In this document: positions 31,226-41,029 of the stretch, one piece after another | Numbering within the stretch: the first letter of the stretch is position 1 | How the letters are laid out: each line of letters starts with the position of its first letter | From: Heligmosomoides polygyrus polygyrus | Lineage: Eukaryota > Nematoda > Chromadorea > Rhabditida > Heligmosomidae | Direction of reading: 5' to 3' | NCBI GenBank assembly: GCA_947396885.1 | Contig: OX377201.1 | Coordinates: 6,496,934-6,560,933, forward strand | DNA: 64,000 bases | The notes under the pieces: model-generated | What the model was told of the DNA's origin: nothing | Seen by the model: only the letters and a program-made list of their open reading frames with translations | Databases searched by the model: none | Made by a program: the position numbers and the translations under genes

Positions 31226-31690
31226 GTACCTACGAAGCGCATTACGTGGCCGGCACACCTAATTTTCGACGACTTGGCCCATGCGACAGCGTCTCCGATC
31301 TTCGAACGTCGGCGAAGCTCGGAACTCCGGAGGCCTTCTCTCACTTGCGTGAGTCGTGTCACTCCGAGAATCGTCCTCTCGATTCCACGCTGCGCGACGC
31401 TGATCGCGTGTTCATCCTGCTTTCGTATAGCCCAGGTCTCTGAGGCGTATGTTAGGGCAGGAAGAACGGTAGAGTCGAATAGTTGGGCACGGAATCGGAC
31501 GTTCTTCGTTTTCTTCGCGACTTCTTCGACGCTCTTGAAAGCTCCCGAAGGCGCTCGTTTCCTCCTGCTCAGCTACGGCGCTAGGTCGTTGGCCATGTTG
31601 ACTTCGCGACCGGGGTACACGTATCTGAAGCATTTGGAGATGTCTGTTCCGTTCATTGAGAATGGGGCATCAAAAGCCGGTCCGTTTCTA

Positions 31691-32417
31691 TAAAAAAAAA
31701 GCAATACGGTAGGATTATTACATCGTTTATCGACTTTTTTGTCTCGATACGGTCATAGGAACACTCATTGGGACATCAGAGTCATATTTGTACATACTCT
31801 TCGGCGAAAAACTATTGCTAACTCGTTCATGTCCTAGGACAGATGATGTTCTATCCGCTTCCCTGACTTCCACTTCATCTACGACGGCTGGTTAGTGAAT
31901 TCAGCTGCCGTTTCGCGTCGCAGTCGATCCGCTTTCACGTGACGTCGAGGGCTACAGACGGTTGGCTCGTTGTCAGTCGGTCTGCTTGTAGCTTTACCTT
32001 CATGACAACCCATTGTTCTCAGTACGCTCTAGAGCTAATGCCGACTTACTCTAAACTTTTTGCTTCTATTCTATGATTCTTTGGTTGAATCCGAACGATG
32101 CTGCTCCTTTTTCTTCTCCTAATTCTCTAGCTCAGGCCCAGTTCTCCCGATCGTTTCAGGTTAGGCAAGAAGTCTTGAACTGCTTCACATTTTTTCTCGT
32201 TCTTCTTTTCTAAATTCAGCATACCTCGAAGTTTTCGCAACAATTCAACAACATAATCAACACCGTTAGTCATTACAGTCTCCCTCCTAATGGGCAGGTT
32301 GCAATGGATTTATCTTCTCCCAGAACTGTGGTGGAGACTGGAAGTTAAAGAAACCGCTGACCACCCTTTCAACATCTTCAACTTTGGCGAATTTTTTCTT
32401 CGCTAGGAATGCCTTAA
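31691..32417. other. No gene seen
   Basis: Mixed sequence, no recognised repeats or exons. Confidence 0.45.
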
Positions 32418-32551
32418 GGCCCCGTTTGTACTTCCGACGCCGAGCGATGCGACGCCATGTAAAGTGGCCAAATTGATCGATCGCGACGCTCAATCAATAT
32501 GGCCACAATGCGTTGCGTCGCGCCGCTCGGCGTCGAAGTATAAACGGGGCC
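32418..32551. mobile_element. PIF/Harbinger-like MITE, 134 bp
   Basis: The termini ggccccgtttgtacttccga and its inverse (…gaagtataaacggggcc) continue into gcgtcg/cgacgc arms so that nearly all of it pairs. TAA flanks both sides (32415-32417 and 32552-32554), the 3-bp target duplication of PIF/Harbinger. Related elements lie at 34922 and 39370. Confidence 0.8.
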
Positions 32552-32849
32552 TAAGGGAGCAAAATAAATGACAGTTGTGATGAGCCTATAATTTAGAAAA
32601 GGAATTCCTATTACATTTTTCAGCCCAATCAAACAGATCAGCTGCACTTTTTACAAATATGTGTAAAAAGCACGTCTATTGCTTCCTTTTACGTGCCAAA
32701 GTAGCCCAGTTGATCACCTGCCAGGGAAATTGAACCAACAGCAAATTACCGTTCAGGTTTACTAAGAAAATGATATCAAATCTTCTGGCCAGGTCACTTA
32801 TGGATTTGGAAGGTTGGCTGGGCCACGACCTTCTTTGCATTTTAGGAGT
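32552..32849. other. No gene seen
   Basis: Unrecognised. The downstream inverted repeat of the following mariner should lie here but was not found. Confidence 0.4.
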
Positions 32850-33802
32850 AATTTTTTTATTAATTTTTTACATTGCACAGAAGGAACAATGCCAGGAGAA
32901 TAAAGTTGGTGGAGAACTATGTCTCAGCCCAGCTCCTCCAATTTTTCATGCGTCTCTTTAGCTACATGCGGGCTAGCGTTGTCGTGGAAGAGGTAGACAG
33001 AAGCTCATCTCGGCTGTTTTTCTTGAACATCACCCGCCAGTTTCTGGAACTTATTGGCGTAAGTGTTACCAATCACCGTGTACCATTGCGAGATCAACTT
33101 CTTGCGAATCCCAGAGGCAGCAAAGGAGACATTTCTTGTGATGAAGGCCCGATTTGGCTTGCGTCGGCGGGTCTTCTCTTCAGTGATCCACATGGCACTC
33201 TGCGTGTTAGAATCGCAGAAGAGCCATCTCTCATCTCCAGTAATGAGGTCTTCTTTTCAGTGAGGCGCAGAAGAGAGGCTGACAAATGGTCACCAGTGTA
33301 GACAGCTGGTATCACTGGACATGAGGAATCCATCGAGTCAGCACTTTTCCGTAGCAGAGGGCCTGGAAGCGACTGAGTACTGTTGGAAAGGTGCCGCCGA
33401 GTCTCATCTCAAGGCAATGGGCGCTAACCTCCAGAGAGAGCGAAAGAGAATGGCTGAATCATTCTTTGTGTGGGACCTCCCGACCGAGGCTTGTCTTCGA
33501 AGTCCGTGCCTCCTCTTCTGAAACGAGCGAATCAGCGCTTGACAATGGCGATGGAAGTGGTCCATCGCTCCAGTACCTCGACTCCGTTCATAGAAGACGA
33601 AGACTCGGAGGTGTTCTTGTGGAACTGGTAGCTACATTAAGAGTAAGAGGTGCCAAAATGGCAACGTATTATATATGTATTTTAATGGAGAACTTTTCGA
33701 GAATGGCCTAGAACTACTGCATGGTAGATCACGTCTACCTTTCAACAGTAGAATATTCTGAAGCCTTCACAAAATCGGTTCAGGGCTTTCTGGACAACCT
33801 AA
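32850..33802 (-). pseudogene. Mariner transposase pseudogene, copy 4
   Basis: On the minus strand, N- to C-terminal pieces appear in order: KTSLGREVPHKE, GKVLTRWIPHVQ, FCASLKRRP, CDSNTQ-SAMWITEEKTRRR, FHDNASPHVAKETHEKLEEL and YSPGIVPS. This order fits mariner transposase with the DNA motif of DD34D. Frameshifts separate the pieces and LG-stop-DIVL replaces LGW. The 5' inverted repeat (ttaggttgtccagaaagccc, minus strand) ends at about 33802 and matches that of the copy at 46380. Confidence 0.75.
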
Positions 33803-34363
33803 TACAACGTCTAACGCATTCCACAAATGCACTGCTTGACGTCGACATTCTCGTTCGCGCTCATGTAGCATGACCACTTGTAAGACCAGCTGCTTATGGT
33901 AGTATTGCGTCTAGATTTCTCACACCCCAAGCCGTGGAGGGTCAGGTTCTTAAAACCCATCTGCTGATTCTAGAGCTTGCAGATGAAAGAAGATTCATAC
34001 CCATCCCTTTCATTACACTTTCACATCGATTGCATGACGTGAGGGAAACCACATCAGATTTCATGCGAACCCACAATTTCCCACTATGAAACAGTGGGCG
34101 GAACCGGACGGCTATTATGTCGTGGTCGCTTCCCTACAATTGCCCTTTGGCAGTCGACTCCATGTTGTCGAAATCCATCTGCGTATTCGTGCACTTTGAT
34201 AATCATTTGAAGCCTTTCTGAGAACTGAAGTGCACGCAATGCTGCTCCCGCTCATTACCTTCCAAGTCTTCTTATAGAATCTGCTTCCAGCTTTCATAGC
34301 TTTTGAGTTTTGAATTCCGAGCTGTTTGCTCCGTGCTTTCGAGAAGAATATTGTTCTGTTAGA
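33803..34363. other. No gene seen
   Basis: Nothing recognised on either strand. Confidence 0.45.
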
Positions 34364-34815
34364 TGCGTAATAGCGAAGTCTGATGAGGTCGCGTGCAGCA
34401 CAAATTGAGATTCTTTCTTCGGATTGCGCCCGGAAAACAAAGCCTTCCATCCTGCTAGGGTCAGTGAAGTGAGTGCATGTAGCGAAGACGTACCGTAGGG
34501 GTGCGGGAACGTGCAGCGATACGGGAGAGCGCCGTTACTCCTATCGTAATCGCGGCAGCCGATCATGTGCCCTGCCTGTGCGGCTGAGGCGGTGCCTGAT
34601 TCGGTGCCGCGGTTACGATAGGAGCAACGGCGCATTCCCGCACTTCCGCGGTGCGTCTTCGCAACATTTACCATGAATTGATATTAAGCCTTCCTGTAAA
34701 ACACAAAACACTAACTTGACAATCGGTTGTCTACTGCTAGTCATTACATAGCCAAAAACGCATTCTCATATTGCTTCCTCGACAGAGGGTAGAGTTAGAA
34801 TGCGTTCCTTGTTGA
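34364..34815 (+). mobile_element. SINE-1 copy split by a MITE
   Basis: The 5' half (gcgtaatagcgaagtctgat...aacaaagccttccatcctgc) and 3' half (gaaacactaacttg-like, tcattacatagccaaaaacg, gttagaatgcgtt) are separated by the palindrome at 34477-34665. Both halves are diverged. Confidence 0.65.
34477..34665. mobile_element. Palindromic MITE inside SINE-1
   Basis: The arms tgtagcgaagacgtaccg and its inverse (cggtgcgtcttcgcaaca) extend to gcgccgttactcctatcgta / ttacgataggagcaacggcg, leaving a short loop. GC-rich, no coding. Confidence 0.75.
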
Positions 34816-34921
34816 TCAACACTTTCGTTTACCTCTATATTTTTATTCGCCGTTAGGGTTTTTCCATGCTCGACAACATCATCATTGATGAAATGTTGAA
34901 CCAGTTTACAACCCTGCCTAA

Positions 34922-35506
34922 GCCCTAGTTTATACTTGCGCCGTCACACGGCGCGGTACCACGATCGCCATAGATATCGATTTTTCGCGCCGTTCGGTCG
35001 ATATGGCTGCGGGACATTATATACGAATGGTCGCCGCGGACGCGGCGACTCGCGCGGCGAGCGCGGCAGAAGACGTCGCAATTGGGTGACTTCAGCGGCC
35101 AGTGATATCTAAACCTGCATCAAAACTTGCACATCAAGTGTTAGAAAGTGTATACAAAGTCAGTTTCACTGCGATGGTGTGTCATATTTTCAGCTTTTCC
35201 TGAGGAAGCATCATATAGCATTGAGCATTAGAACGTTGCTTAGTTTTATAACTCGAACTTAATTTCTGGACCAGAGCATGTTTTCCCCCAGCTCCTGCAA
35301 CAGCAGAAAGGGATATCAACAACTCAAACCTAGTGTCTGCAGCAAGTCATGAGGCACAGCTCCAACGACCGCTGCAGAGCTCATCGCGCACGCGACAGTC
35401 GTCGTCGCGGGCGCGGCGACCATTCGTACATAAAGACCGCCCCTCGGTCGATATCTATCCTGACCATTGTGCCGCGCCGCGCAGCGCCGCAAACATAAAC
35501 TAGGGC
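34922..35506. mobile_element. PIF/Harbinger-like MITE, 585 bp
   Basis: The ends gccctagtttatacttgcgc and ...gcaaacataaactagggc are inverted repeats, and the sub-terminal GGTCGCCGCG...GCGGCGACC arms pair across a central 280-bp unique region. The flanks are TAA on the left and CAA on the right. It shares the GTTTATACTT-type terminal motif with 32418 and 39370. Confidence 0.75.
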
Positions 35507-35719
35507 CAAGAGATTAGAACGAGAAGCGGGAGTACCATAATTTTATTATTTTGTTTTCACGCACTCAGTTTTTGTACTGTTTTGATTGCTGTTAGTTTTC
35601 TTCGTCTTGACGGCGCTATCTTTCTAATGACCTCGGCAAACTTTTGAGGAAATGGCACGCGGCAAAACCCATGAAGCGCGCCGCTCGGCGGAGGCGTTAT
35701 ACTCTTTCTAGTCGGGACC
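35507..35719. other. Short gap, nothing seen
   Basis: No element is recognised between the MITE and the trinucleotide tract. Confidence 0.4.
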
Positions 35720-35751
<32 letters not shown>

Positions 35752-35893
35752 CTTCTTCTTCTTCTTCTTCTTCTTCTTCTTCTTCTTCCTCGTCTTCTTC
35801 TTCTTCTTCCTCCTTCTCCTCTTATTCTTCTTCTTCCTCTTCTTATTCCTCTTCTTCTTACTCTTCTTCTTGTTCTTCTTTTTCTTCTTACTA
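35720..35893 (+). repeat. (CTT)n trinucleotide tract
   Basis: More than 20 uninterrupted CTT units, then interrupted CTT/CTC/TTA units. The poly-Leu open frame through it is an artefact. Confidence 0.92.
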
Positions 35894-36397
35894 CTTACTA
35901 TTTTATTTATGCCAGTAACAAAGCAGCAAAATCAACAAGCGAAAAACCCCACATGTACCATTTTCAGTTAAAATTCAACGTTTTTCAAATCGAATTCAAC
36001 GTTTTTCAGATGAAATTCAACGTTTTTCAAATCAAATTCAACGACATTCGAGTCAAATTACACGCCTTCTTTGGAAGTTGTACGTTCAATGTTTACTTCT
36101 TCTCAAAAAATCCCAGCTTGTCAAAAAAGGCTATCCAACGAAATTAGGAACTATTTCGCCTCCTATACTATAAAACCTATCAGAAAATTAGAACTGTTCA
36201 AGGAAAAAATTTAGAACTGAAGGCGGTTCAATCCCAATGGGGGGACACTCCATACTCACGTCGAAACACTACATAGAGATGAATACTTGCCACATAACAT
36301 ACCAACCTGAACCCCTACTGTGGCTATTGCAGTCTTCTTCCTGAAGTAAAGAGGAAGTTTAGACGAAAAAACGTCAGAGGAAAAGATGAAGAAAAAG

Positions 36398-36517
36398 GCG
36401 CGTCGACAGGTTCACCGTGGCGATTCGTACAGGGATAGCCGTACTGTGGCCGTGGGTCGATACGTGGAGCCTGCAGACATCCCTGTATGTATCGCCAAGG
36501 TGAGCCTGTCGACGCGC
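36398..36517. mobile_element. 120-bp GC-rich palindrome (MITE)
   Basis: Left arm gcgcgtcgacaggttcaccg...tacagggat and right arm atccctgtatg...gagcctgtcgacgcgc pair over about 39 bp with few mismatches, around a loop of about 40 nt. Distinct in GC content from its AT-rich surroundings. Confidence 0.7.
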
Positions 36518-36794
36518 ATACATGCGTTCCTTCCGGCCCGGGGCCGTCGTGCCCCCCCCCCCCCACCCTCTTTGGGATTGGGATTGGACCCTGAAGGCTA
36601 TCTAACATATGTAAAAAGGAAGAAAATTGGATTAGAGATTCTAGTACAATTAATTTTTAAGGAAGAAAATTAGAGCTGAAGACTATCTAACAGAAAAAGG
36701 CTATCCAACGGAAATTAAAACTCTTTTGCCTTCTCTACCATTATTAGAACTATTAGAAAATTAGAATGATTTTTTAAGAAAAAATTAAAACTAT

Positions 36795-36990
36795 TTCGCC
36801 TTCTCAACGCTATATTTCGCATTTTCGTTGGTACAAGTTGATAATGCTTCGTGCAGCGTGTTCTCATTGACACCAGCAATCTGAGCAGCTTCGTGTGTTG
36901 TCCTTCCGTCGACGAACACCAACTTGACCAAGATCACCTTCTGACTCCGGGACACTCGACTGTATCGGCCGTGTCGCTGACTTTGTTGAA
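36795..36990 (-). CDS. HTH-like coding fragment, unknown
   Basis: The minus strand encodes SRSQKVILVKLVFVDGRTTH followed by EAAQIAGVNENTLHEAL, which reads as a helix-turn-helix (…TTHEAAQIAGVNENTL…) like those at the N-terminus of DNA transposases or Psq-type DNA-binding proteins. It ends with a stop after VEKAK. Upstream, the frame loses coding character. No catalytic domain is present. Probably a transposon relic; a host exon is possible. Confidence 0.3.
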
Positions 36991-37518
36991 CGTCTTGTTG
37001 ATCGTTGCTTATGTTGCCAGCAAACTTGGCAAATCGCCCAATGACAAAAAAGAGTGGAGGGATCCGTTTACGTGATACGGGAAAGATTCCAGAAGAACGT
37101 TGAACTTGATCTGAAAAACGTTGAATTTCGATTGAAAATAGTATAACAAGGAAGCCTATATCCGAAATAAATCTGCTAGCCGAGAAGAGCCCATGATTTA
37201 GATTCATGTATAGCATCAATTAAATTTACTTGGTCAATATTCCTCACTGCGTACACACTATAGTTGTGCCCGAACGAATATATTCGAATAATTATTCGAA
37301 TAATTTATTCGAATATTCATTCGAATTATTCGATCATTCGGTTTTCTTGATTTTCGAATATTCGTTCGAATTCGATTATCGATAATTTTCAAAAGTCGAA
37401 TATTTGTTCGAATTCGAACACCGAAGGGAGCCATATTCGAATATTATTCGAATCGAATAGTCAAACTCTATTCGATCGAACAATTTTAATCGAATATCGG
37501 ATAAACCTGGGCTGGTAG

Positions 37519-37972
37519 TACGAACATACAGATTTTTTCGCGCGCGCGGCGGCCTCTGTCGCACGTGCGGCGAACCGCCACTCACGCAGGGCTCTCTAGG
37601 TGGGCTGTCAGGGGGGAAATGGAGCTCTAACAAACTCCCGAGGTATGCTATATTGTATCTAGATATGTGGCTTTAAGAAATGGAGCTTCTTGTCACAAAG
37701 GGACCCTAAATCTTTTCACAATGGAAACAACTGAAAACAACAAACAACAACATTTCTTCGATTAGGTCATCCAATTCCTTCTCGAAATACGTGATTTTTT
37801 TTTTTGAATAAGTGCACCGTAGGACTCTCAAATAACTGAGCAGGGGCAGCAAAAGAGGTTTATGCAGTTACAACAGCTTTAGAATCCGTGAGTGCAGCAA
37901 CACACACTATGTAGACGTCGCGCTTGTCGCAGCAGTCGCCGCGGCCGCCACGCGCTTTTGTATGTTCAGCTT
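37519..37972. mobile_element. Imperfect inverted repeat inside the hAT-like element
   Basis: gtacgaacatacagatt plus cgcgcgcgcggcggcc on the left match the inverse of ggccgccacgcgctttt plus gtatgttcagc on the right. It may be a separate GC-rich MITE, similar in style to that at 34922. Confidence 0.45.
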
Positions 37973-38130
37973 GCTCCCCATAAACCTACAGCCGGAAGGA
38001 TGGATTTGCGCCACTTGACAAAAAACCCGTAACCTTTAGAGGTCGATGCACTTGACAGATTACCTGAAAATCACGCGATTCAAACTCGAGGAACACACCG
38101 AGTTGGAAACACCGACAGCGAAATTGACGC

Positions 38131-38221
38131 AACGTGAAGTACTAGGAGGAATACTGGTGGAGATCTAGAGCGAGGGATTCGCTTTAGACCTCCACCAGTA
38201 TTCCTTGTAGTACTTCACGTT
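38131..38221. ncRNA. 91-nt hairpin, precursor-miRNA-sized
   Basis: Two 39-nt arms (38131-38169 and 38183-38221) match at 35 of 39 positions, with a 13-nt loop gcgagggattcgc. The size equals a pre-miRNA, but the arms are more perfectly paired than usual for miRNAs, so a very small foldback element or an siRNA-yielding hairpin is at least as likely. Confidence 0.4.
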
Positions 38222-38502
38222 GTAATACTACTACCTCTTTTAAATCTCAAGGGCTTACTCTAGTTGAAATCGGGCTTCCGTGAGCTTTTTTTTTTCAAAG
38301 GCAGACATTTTTGTAGTTCGACCTTCAATCATGGATTGCAAATAACCTTATGAAGAAACACTAAAGAGTACTCGAGGATATTAGATAATATTAGATATTA
38401 GCTTTCACGTGAAGCAGTTGTTGTGTTCGTGAATATGATTCCGAAGATCTGCTGTTTTTATGAAAAAGTAGTAAATCTTAGTGGGATCATGTTAAACTAG
38501 AG

Positions 38503-38746
38503 ATCAACAAAAAATCGATAATTTGATCCATATCGGTTGGTGGCGATCAATGCTCCAAAAACGAAATTCAGATTCGTGTTCAGCGACTTCGATTGCCCCA
38601 GGGCTGAAGCTTCGGGCCGCTTGAACGACATCAACAAAAACTCGATAATTTGAATCATATCGGTTGGTGGCGATCCATACTCGAAAAACGAACTTCAGAT
38701 TCGTGTTCAGCGACCTCGATTGCCCAGAGCTGAAGCTTCGGGCCGC
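38503..38746 (+). repeat. Tandem duplication, 127-bp period
   Basis: Two units begin atcaacaaaaaatcgataat (38503) and atcaacaaaaactcgataat (38630) and end ctgaagcttcgggccgc. They differ by scattered substitutions, including a 1-base indel near the end. Confidence 0.85.
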
Positions 38747-38865
38747 TGTCGATCGCCATCAGTTGTTGAGTATCGCCAATACGCCAGTGTGACGGACGGA
38801 CTGAAGTACGGAAACACACGCGCACTACTCTTTTGTATCTAGTAGGATTCGTTCATTCGAACAAA

Positions 38866-39060
38866 TTATTCGACTATTCGATCATTCGAAAATTTTCGAC
38901 ATCGAATAAATTCGACTATTCGATCATTCGAAAATTTTCGACATCGAATAAATTCGATCGTTCATTCGTTCGAAAATTTTCGACGTCGAATAAATTCGCT
39001 CGATCATTCGATCGGAAATTTTTGACGTCGAATAAATTCGATCGTTCATTCGTTCGATAA
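38866..39060 (+). repeat. Tandem array, about 42-bp unit
   Basis: About 4.5 copies of a unit containing tcgatcattcgaaaattttc and gacgtcgaataaattcg, next to the right end of the hAT-like element. It may act as sub-terminal repeats. Confidence 0.8.
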
Positions 39061-39083
39061 AATTTCGAAAAAGCACAACTATA

Positions 39084-39369
39084 GTACACAATACAATCTC
39101 TTCATCCCTTTAAACATTGGTCCCATTGAGGTCATTTCTATATAAAATTTCTGAGAAGGTAAAAGTATTATCTTTCTAATTCATTCTCGGCCTGACTACA
39201 ATTTGACTGTGTCTGAACAAGTTATTAGAGGGCAAATGAGGGCATTTCATTAAAATGTTGCACAAAATGGAGCGGTTTTGTAGAAGCCAGCCGAGTTACA
39301 GTGTGGTTTGTATGAAATTAATTAATTTCGCACCACTCTCGAGCAACATTCGTGGCAGCTCACACCTAA
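39084..39369. other. No gene seen
   Basis: Nothing recognised. Confidence 0.45.
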
Positions 39370-39604
39370 GAGCCTGTTCATACTTCGCGACAAGAGCGAT
39401 AAGAGCGACTGGAGCGACGGGGGCGACGGATGTAGTGTGGTGTACGTAAATAATTACGCATCTCACACTACATTCGTCGCGGACGGAGTGTGGGGTACAC
39501 AATTATTTACGTACACCACACTATGTCCGTCGCCCCAGTCGCTCTTGTCGCTCTTGTCGCTCCAGTCGCTCCAGTCGCTCTTGTCGCGCAGTATGAACAG
39601 GCCC
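39370..39604. mobile_element. PIF/Harbinger-like MITE, 235 bp
   Basis: The ends gagcctgttcatacttcgcg and its inverse (cgcgcagtatgaacaggccc) are flanked by TAA on both sides (39367-39369 and 39605-39607). Arms are built of alternating gagcgacaagagcgac-type units and pair almost completely. Confidence 0.82.
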
Positions 39605-39607
39605 TAA

Positions 39608-40729
39608 GCGTAAGGAGGTGGCCTTTCGAACTTAAGCGAGGCACTGCTTCTTTCAGTGACCGCCTGCGTTGCTTCTATAACTACAGACTAATCGACCATA
39701 GCACCACGGCAATTTGTAGAGCGACGAAAGTTTTCAGAATGTTTTTTTATTATACCTTATCGTTTTTGCCTTTAATTTGTTGTCTGGTATCCAGTAAATT
39801 GCATCATACGACTGAGAAGAAGAAAATAGATGTCTTCGTGTATCGAAAAGCAAATAGGGGACAGAACAGGACGACTTTCGTTCGACGTGCTGAATAACAG
39901 AAAAGAGGGGGAATGGGCTTTTCTCAGACTGAGCAGAAACTTGAAACCAAGTCTGAAAACACTAAAAACAATCTACATAACACAGTGTATAAAAACGGGT
40001 GTCATAATGCATTATAATATAACTAGCATGATCTACGCGGTTCTAGAAGTGCTCATGAAATCACTCTATAAGTAGTGCTGTGATGCTGATGATGCTCTTT
40101 CTTCTTCTTTAAAAGTTTTTCAAAGTTTCTCTGTTTTCCTGTTTTTAAAGTTTTTTGAAGTTTTTGTTTAAGATTATTATACATTTCAAATGCTAGTAAG
40201 ACCGAAACCATCCGATCTATGCTAGTCGGAGGAGTCACTGTTAGAAACCTAAATCAAATCCAAACAAGGTCGGCTTTTCTAGGTAGAATGTTGCAAGGAA
40301 AGGTGTCCTTGTAACTTATCTCGGCATATCGTTTCCCGGGAAGACTTTTATTCTCATACATTTCTTCGCCGGTTTATTCTCTTTGTATTTAGGCTTCAGA
40401 ATCGCTGTAAAGCACAACACTTTGCATGTGCCCATCAATACCAGAAACGCACTTTTTTGATATACCGATTCTCAATCAAGGCAGACAAAGCGAACGACAT
40501 AATATATAATACATCCGGTCCCATCTACACAAAGGTAGTCCACATCAGTCATGTCTGCCGTGTCCTCCAGCCATGCCATTCTCCATTCAGTCGAATACTA
40601 GCAAGTGTGGATAGCTCGGTGTGTCTTCATCTGCTTCATCCGGGTTCTCGCTGCTCTTCTGAATCAGCTTCCCGTATCGCTGTCGTCGTGATCTGATTGT
40701 TGAGCTCGAGAGCGGGCCTTATTAAATAA
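39608..40729. other. No gene seen
   Basis: Several unrelated open frames; no domain, repeat family or splice-supported exon recognised. Confidence 0.45.
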
Positions 40730-40849
40730 CTCGATCACCGCCATTAAAGGCGTAGCGTCCGTCCGTCACCACAGTGTCCGGAGAGAGAGTTCGTGTCGAT
40801 TAGCAGCAGCATCTCAGGCGCCATTCCGGCCGCGTGAACCTCGTCCAAC
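40730..40849 (+). promoter_or_regulatory. Candidate promoter / 5' UTR
   Basis: A GC-rich block (gcgtagcgtccgtccgtcac, gagagagagttcg, ggccgcgtgaacctcg) contrasts with AT-rich neighbours and ends at a start codon that is followed by a splice donor. No TATA element is obvious. No strong upstream TTTTCAG acceptor was found, so trans-splicing is not supported. Confidence 0.25.
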
Positions 40850-40876
40850 ATGGCGCAAGTCACCAAATCAGCCATG
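40850..40876 (+). CDS. Candidate first coding exon (9 codons)
   Basis: A start codon in good context (tccaacATGG) opens nine codons encoding MAQVTKSAM, immediately followed by a consensus donor GTGAGTCC. The GC-rich sequence just upstream looks like a 5' UTR. I found no second exon. The peptide is too short to identify. A chance ATG followed by GTGAGT remains possible. Confidence 0.3.
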
Positions 40877-41029
40877 GTGAGTCCTCTACGTGGAGTTGTT
40901 CACCTTAGGGTGGCTTGGTAATGTCGACACGGTTCTTCCTGCAAGGTCTCACAAAGAATTTCCCGGTGAGTAAGCCTACAAACGGAGTTATAATTCAGTT
41001 TTTGTCCTGAGAAATCTATCGCTATCACG

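Larger units (their letters stand above)
30030..31690 (-). pseudogene. RTE-like LINE reverse transcriptase C-terminus, interrupted
   Basis: Two minus-strand blocks belong to one LINE. Block 31234-31690 encodes VNMANDLAPQLSRRKRA, LPALTYASETWAIRKQ, ERTILGVTRLTQVREGLRS and IRCAGHVMRF. Block 30030-30275 resumes with [34 protein letters not shown] and the stop after LDELER. This is the thumb/C-terminal region of RTE-type LINE polyproteins common in hookworm genomes. A 950-bp hAT-like insertion separates the blocks, and the catalytic YADD region is not present. Frameshifts are visible, so it is dead. Confidence 0.8.
35965..37135. mobile_element. Possible foldback with TTCAACG repeats
   Basis: The left side has four tandem units of aattcaacgtttttcaaat type (35965-36045). 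The inverse motif (tgaaaaacgttgaatttcga) lies at about 37110-37130. Between them, actatttcgcctyct... and gaaaattagaactrtt units repeat at 36145, 36195, 36715 and 36785. The element boundaries are not sharp. Confidence 0.4.
37259..39083. mobile_element. 1.8-kb hAT-like non-autonomous element
   Basis: The ends tatagttgtgcccgaacg and cgaaaaagcacaactata are inverted repeats. The flanks gtacacac (37251-37258) and gtacacaa (39084-39091) form a 7/8-matching 8-bp duplication of GTNNNNAC type. Both ends are filled with ttcgaat words. The interior holds a GC-rich imperfect inverted repeat (37519-37972), a perfect-type hairpin (38131-38221) and two tandem arrays, but no transposase. The interior was probably built by successive insertions. 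Confidence 0.75.

Noticed and set aside
35644..36147. 167-codon frame with poly-Leu
   Set aside because: It reads through a (CTT)n microsatellite and then repeat DNA; not a gene.
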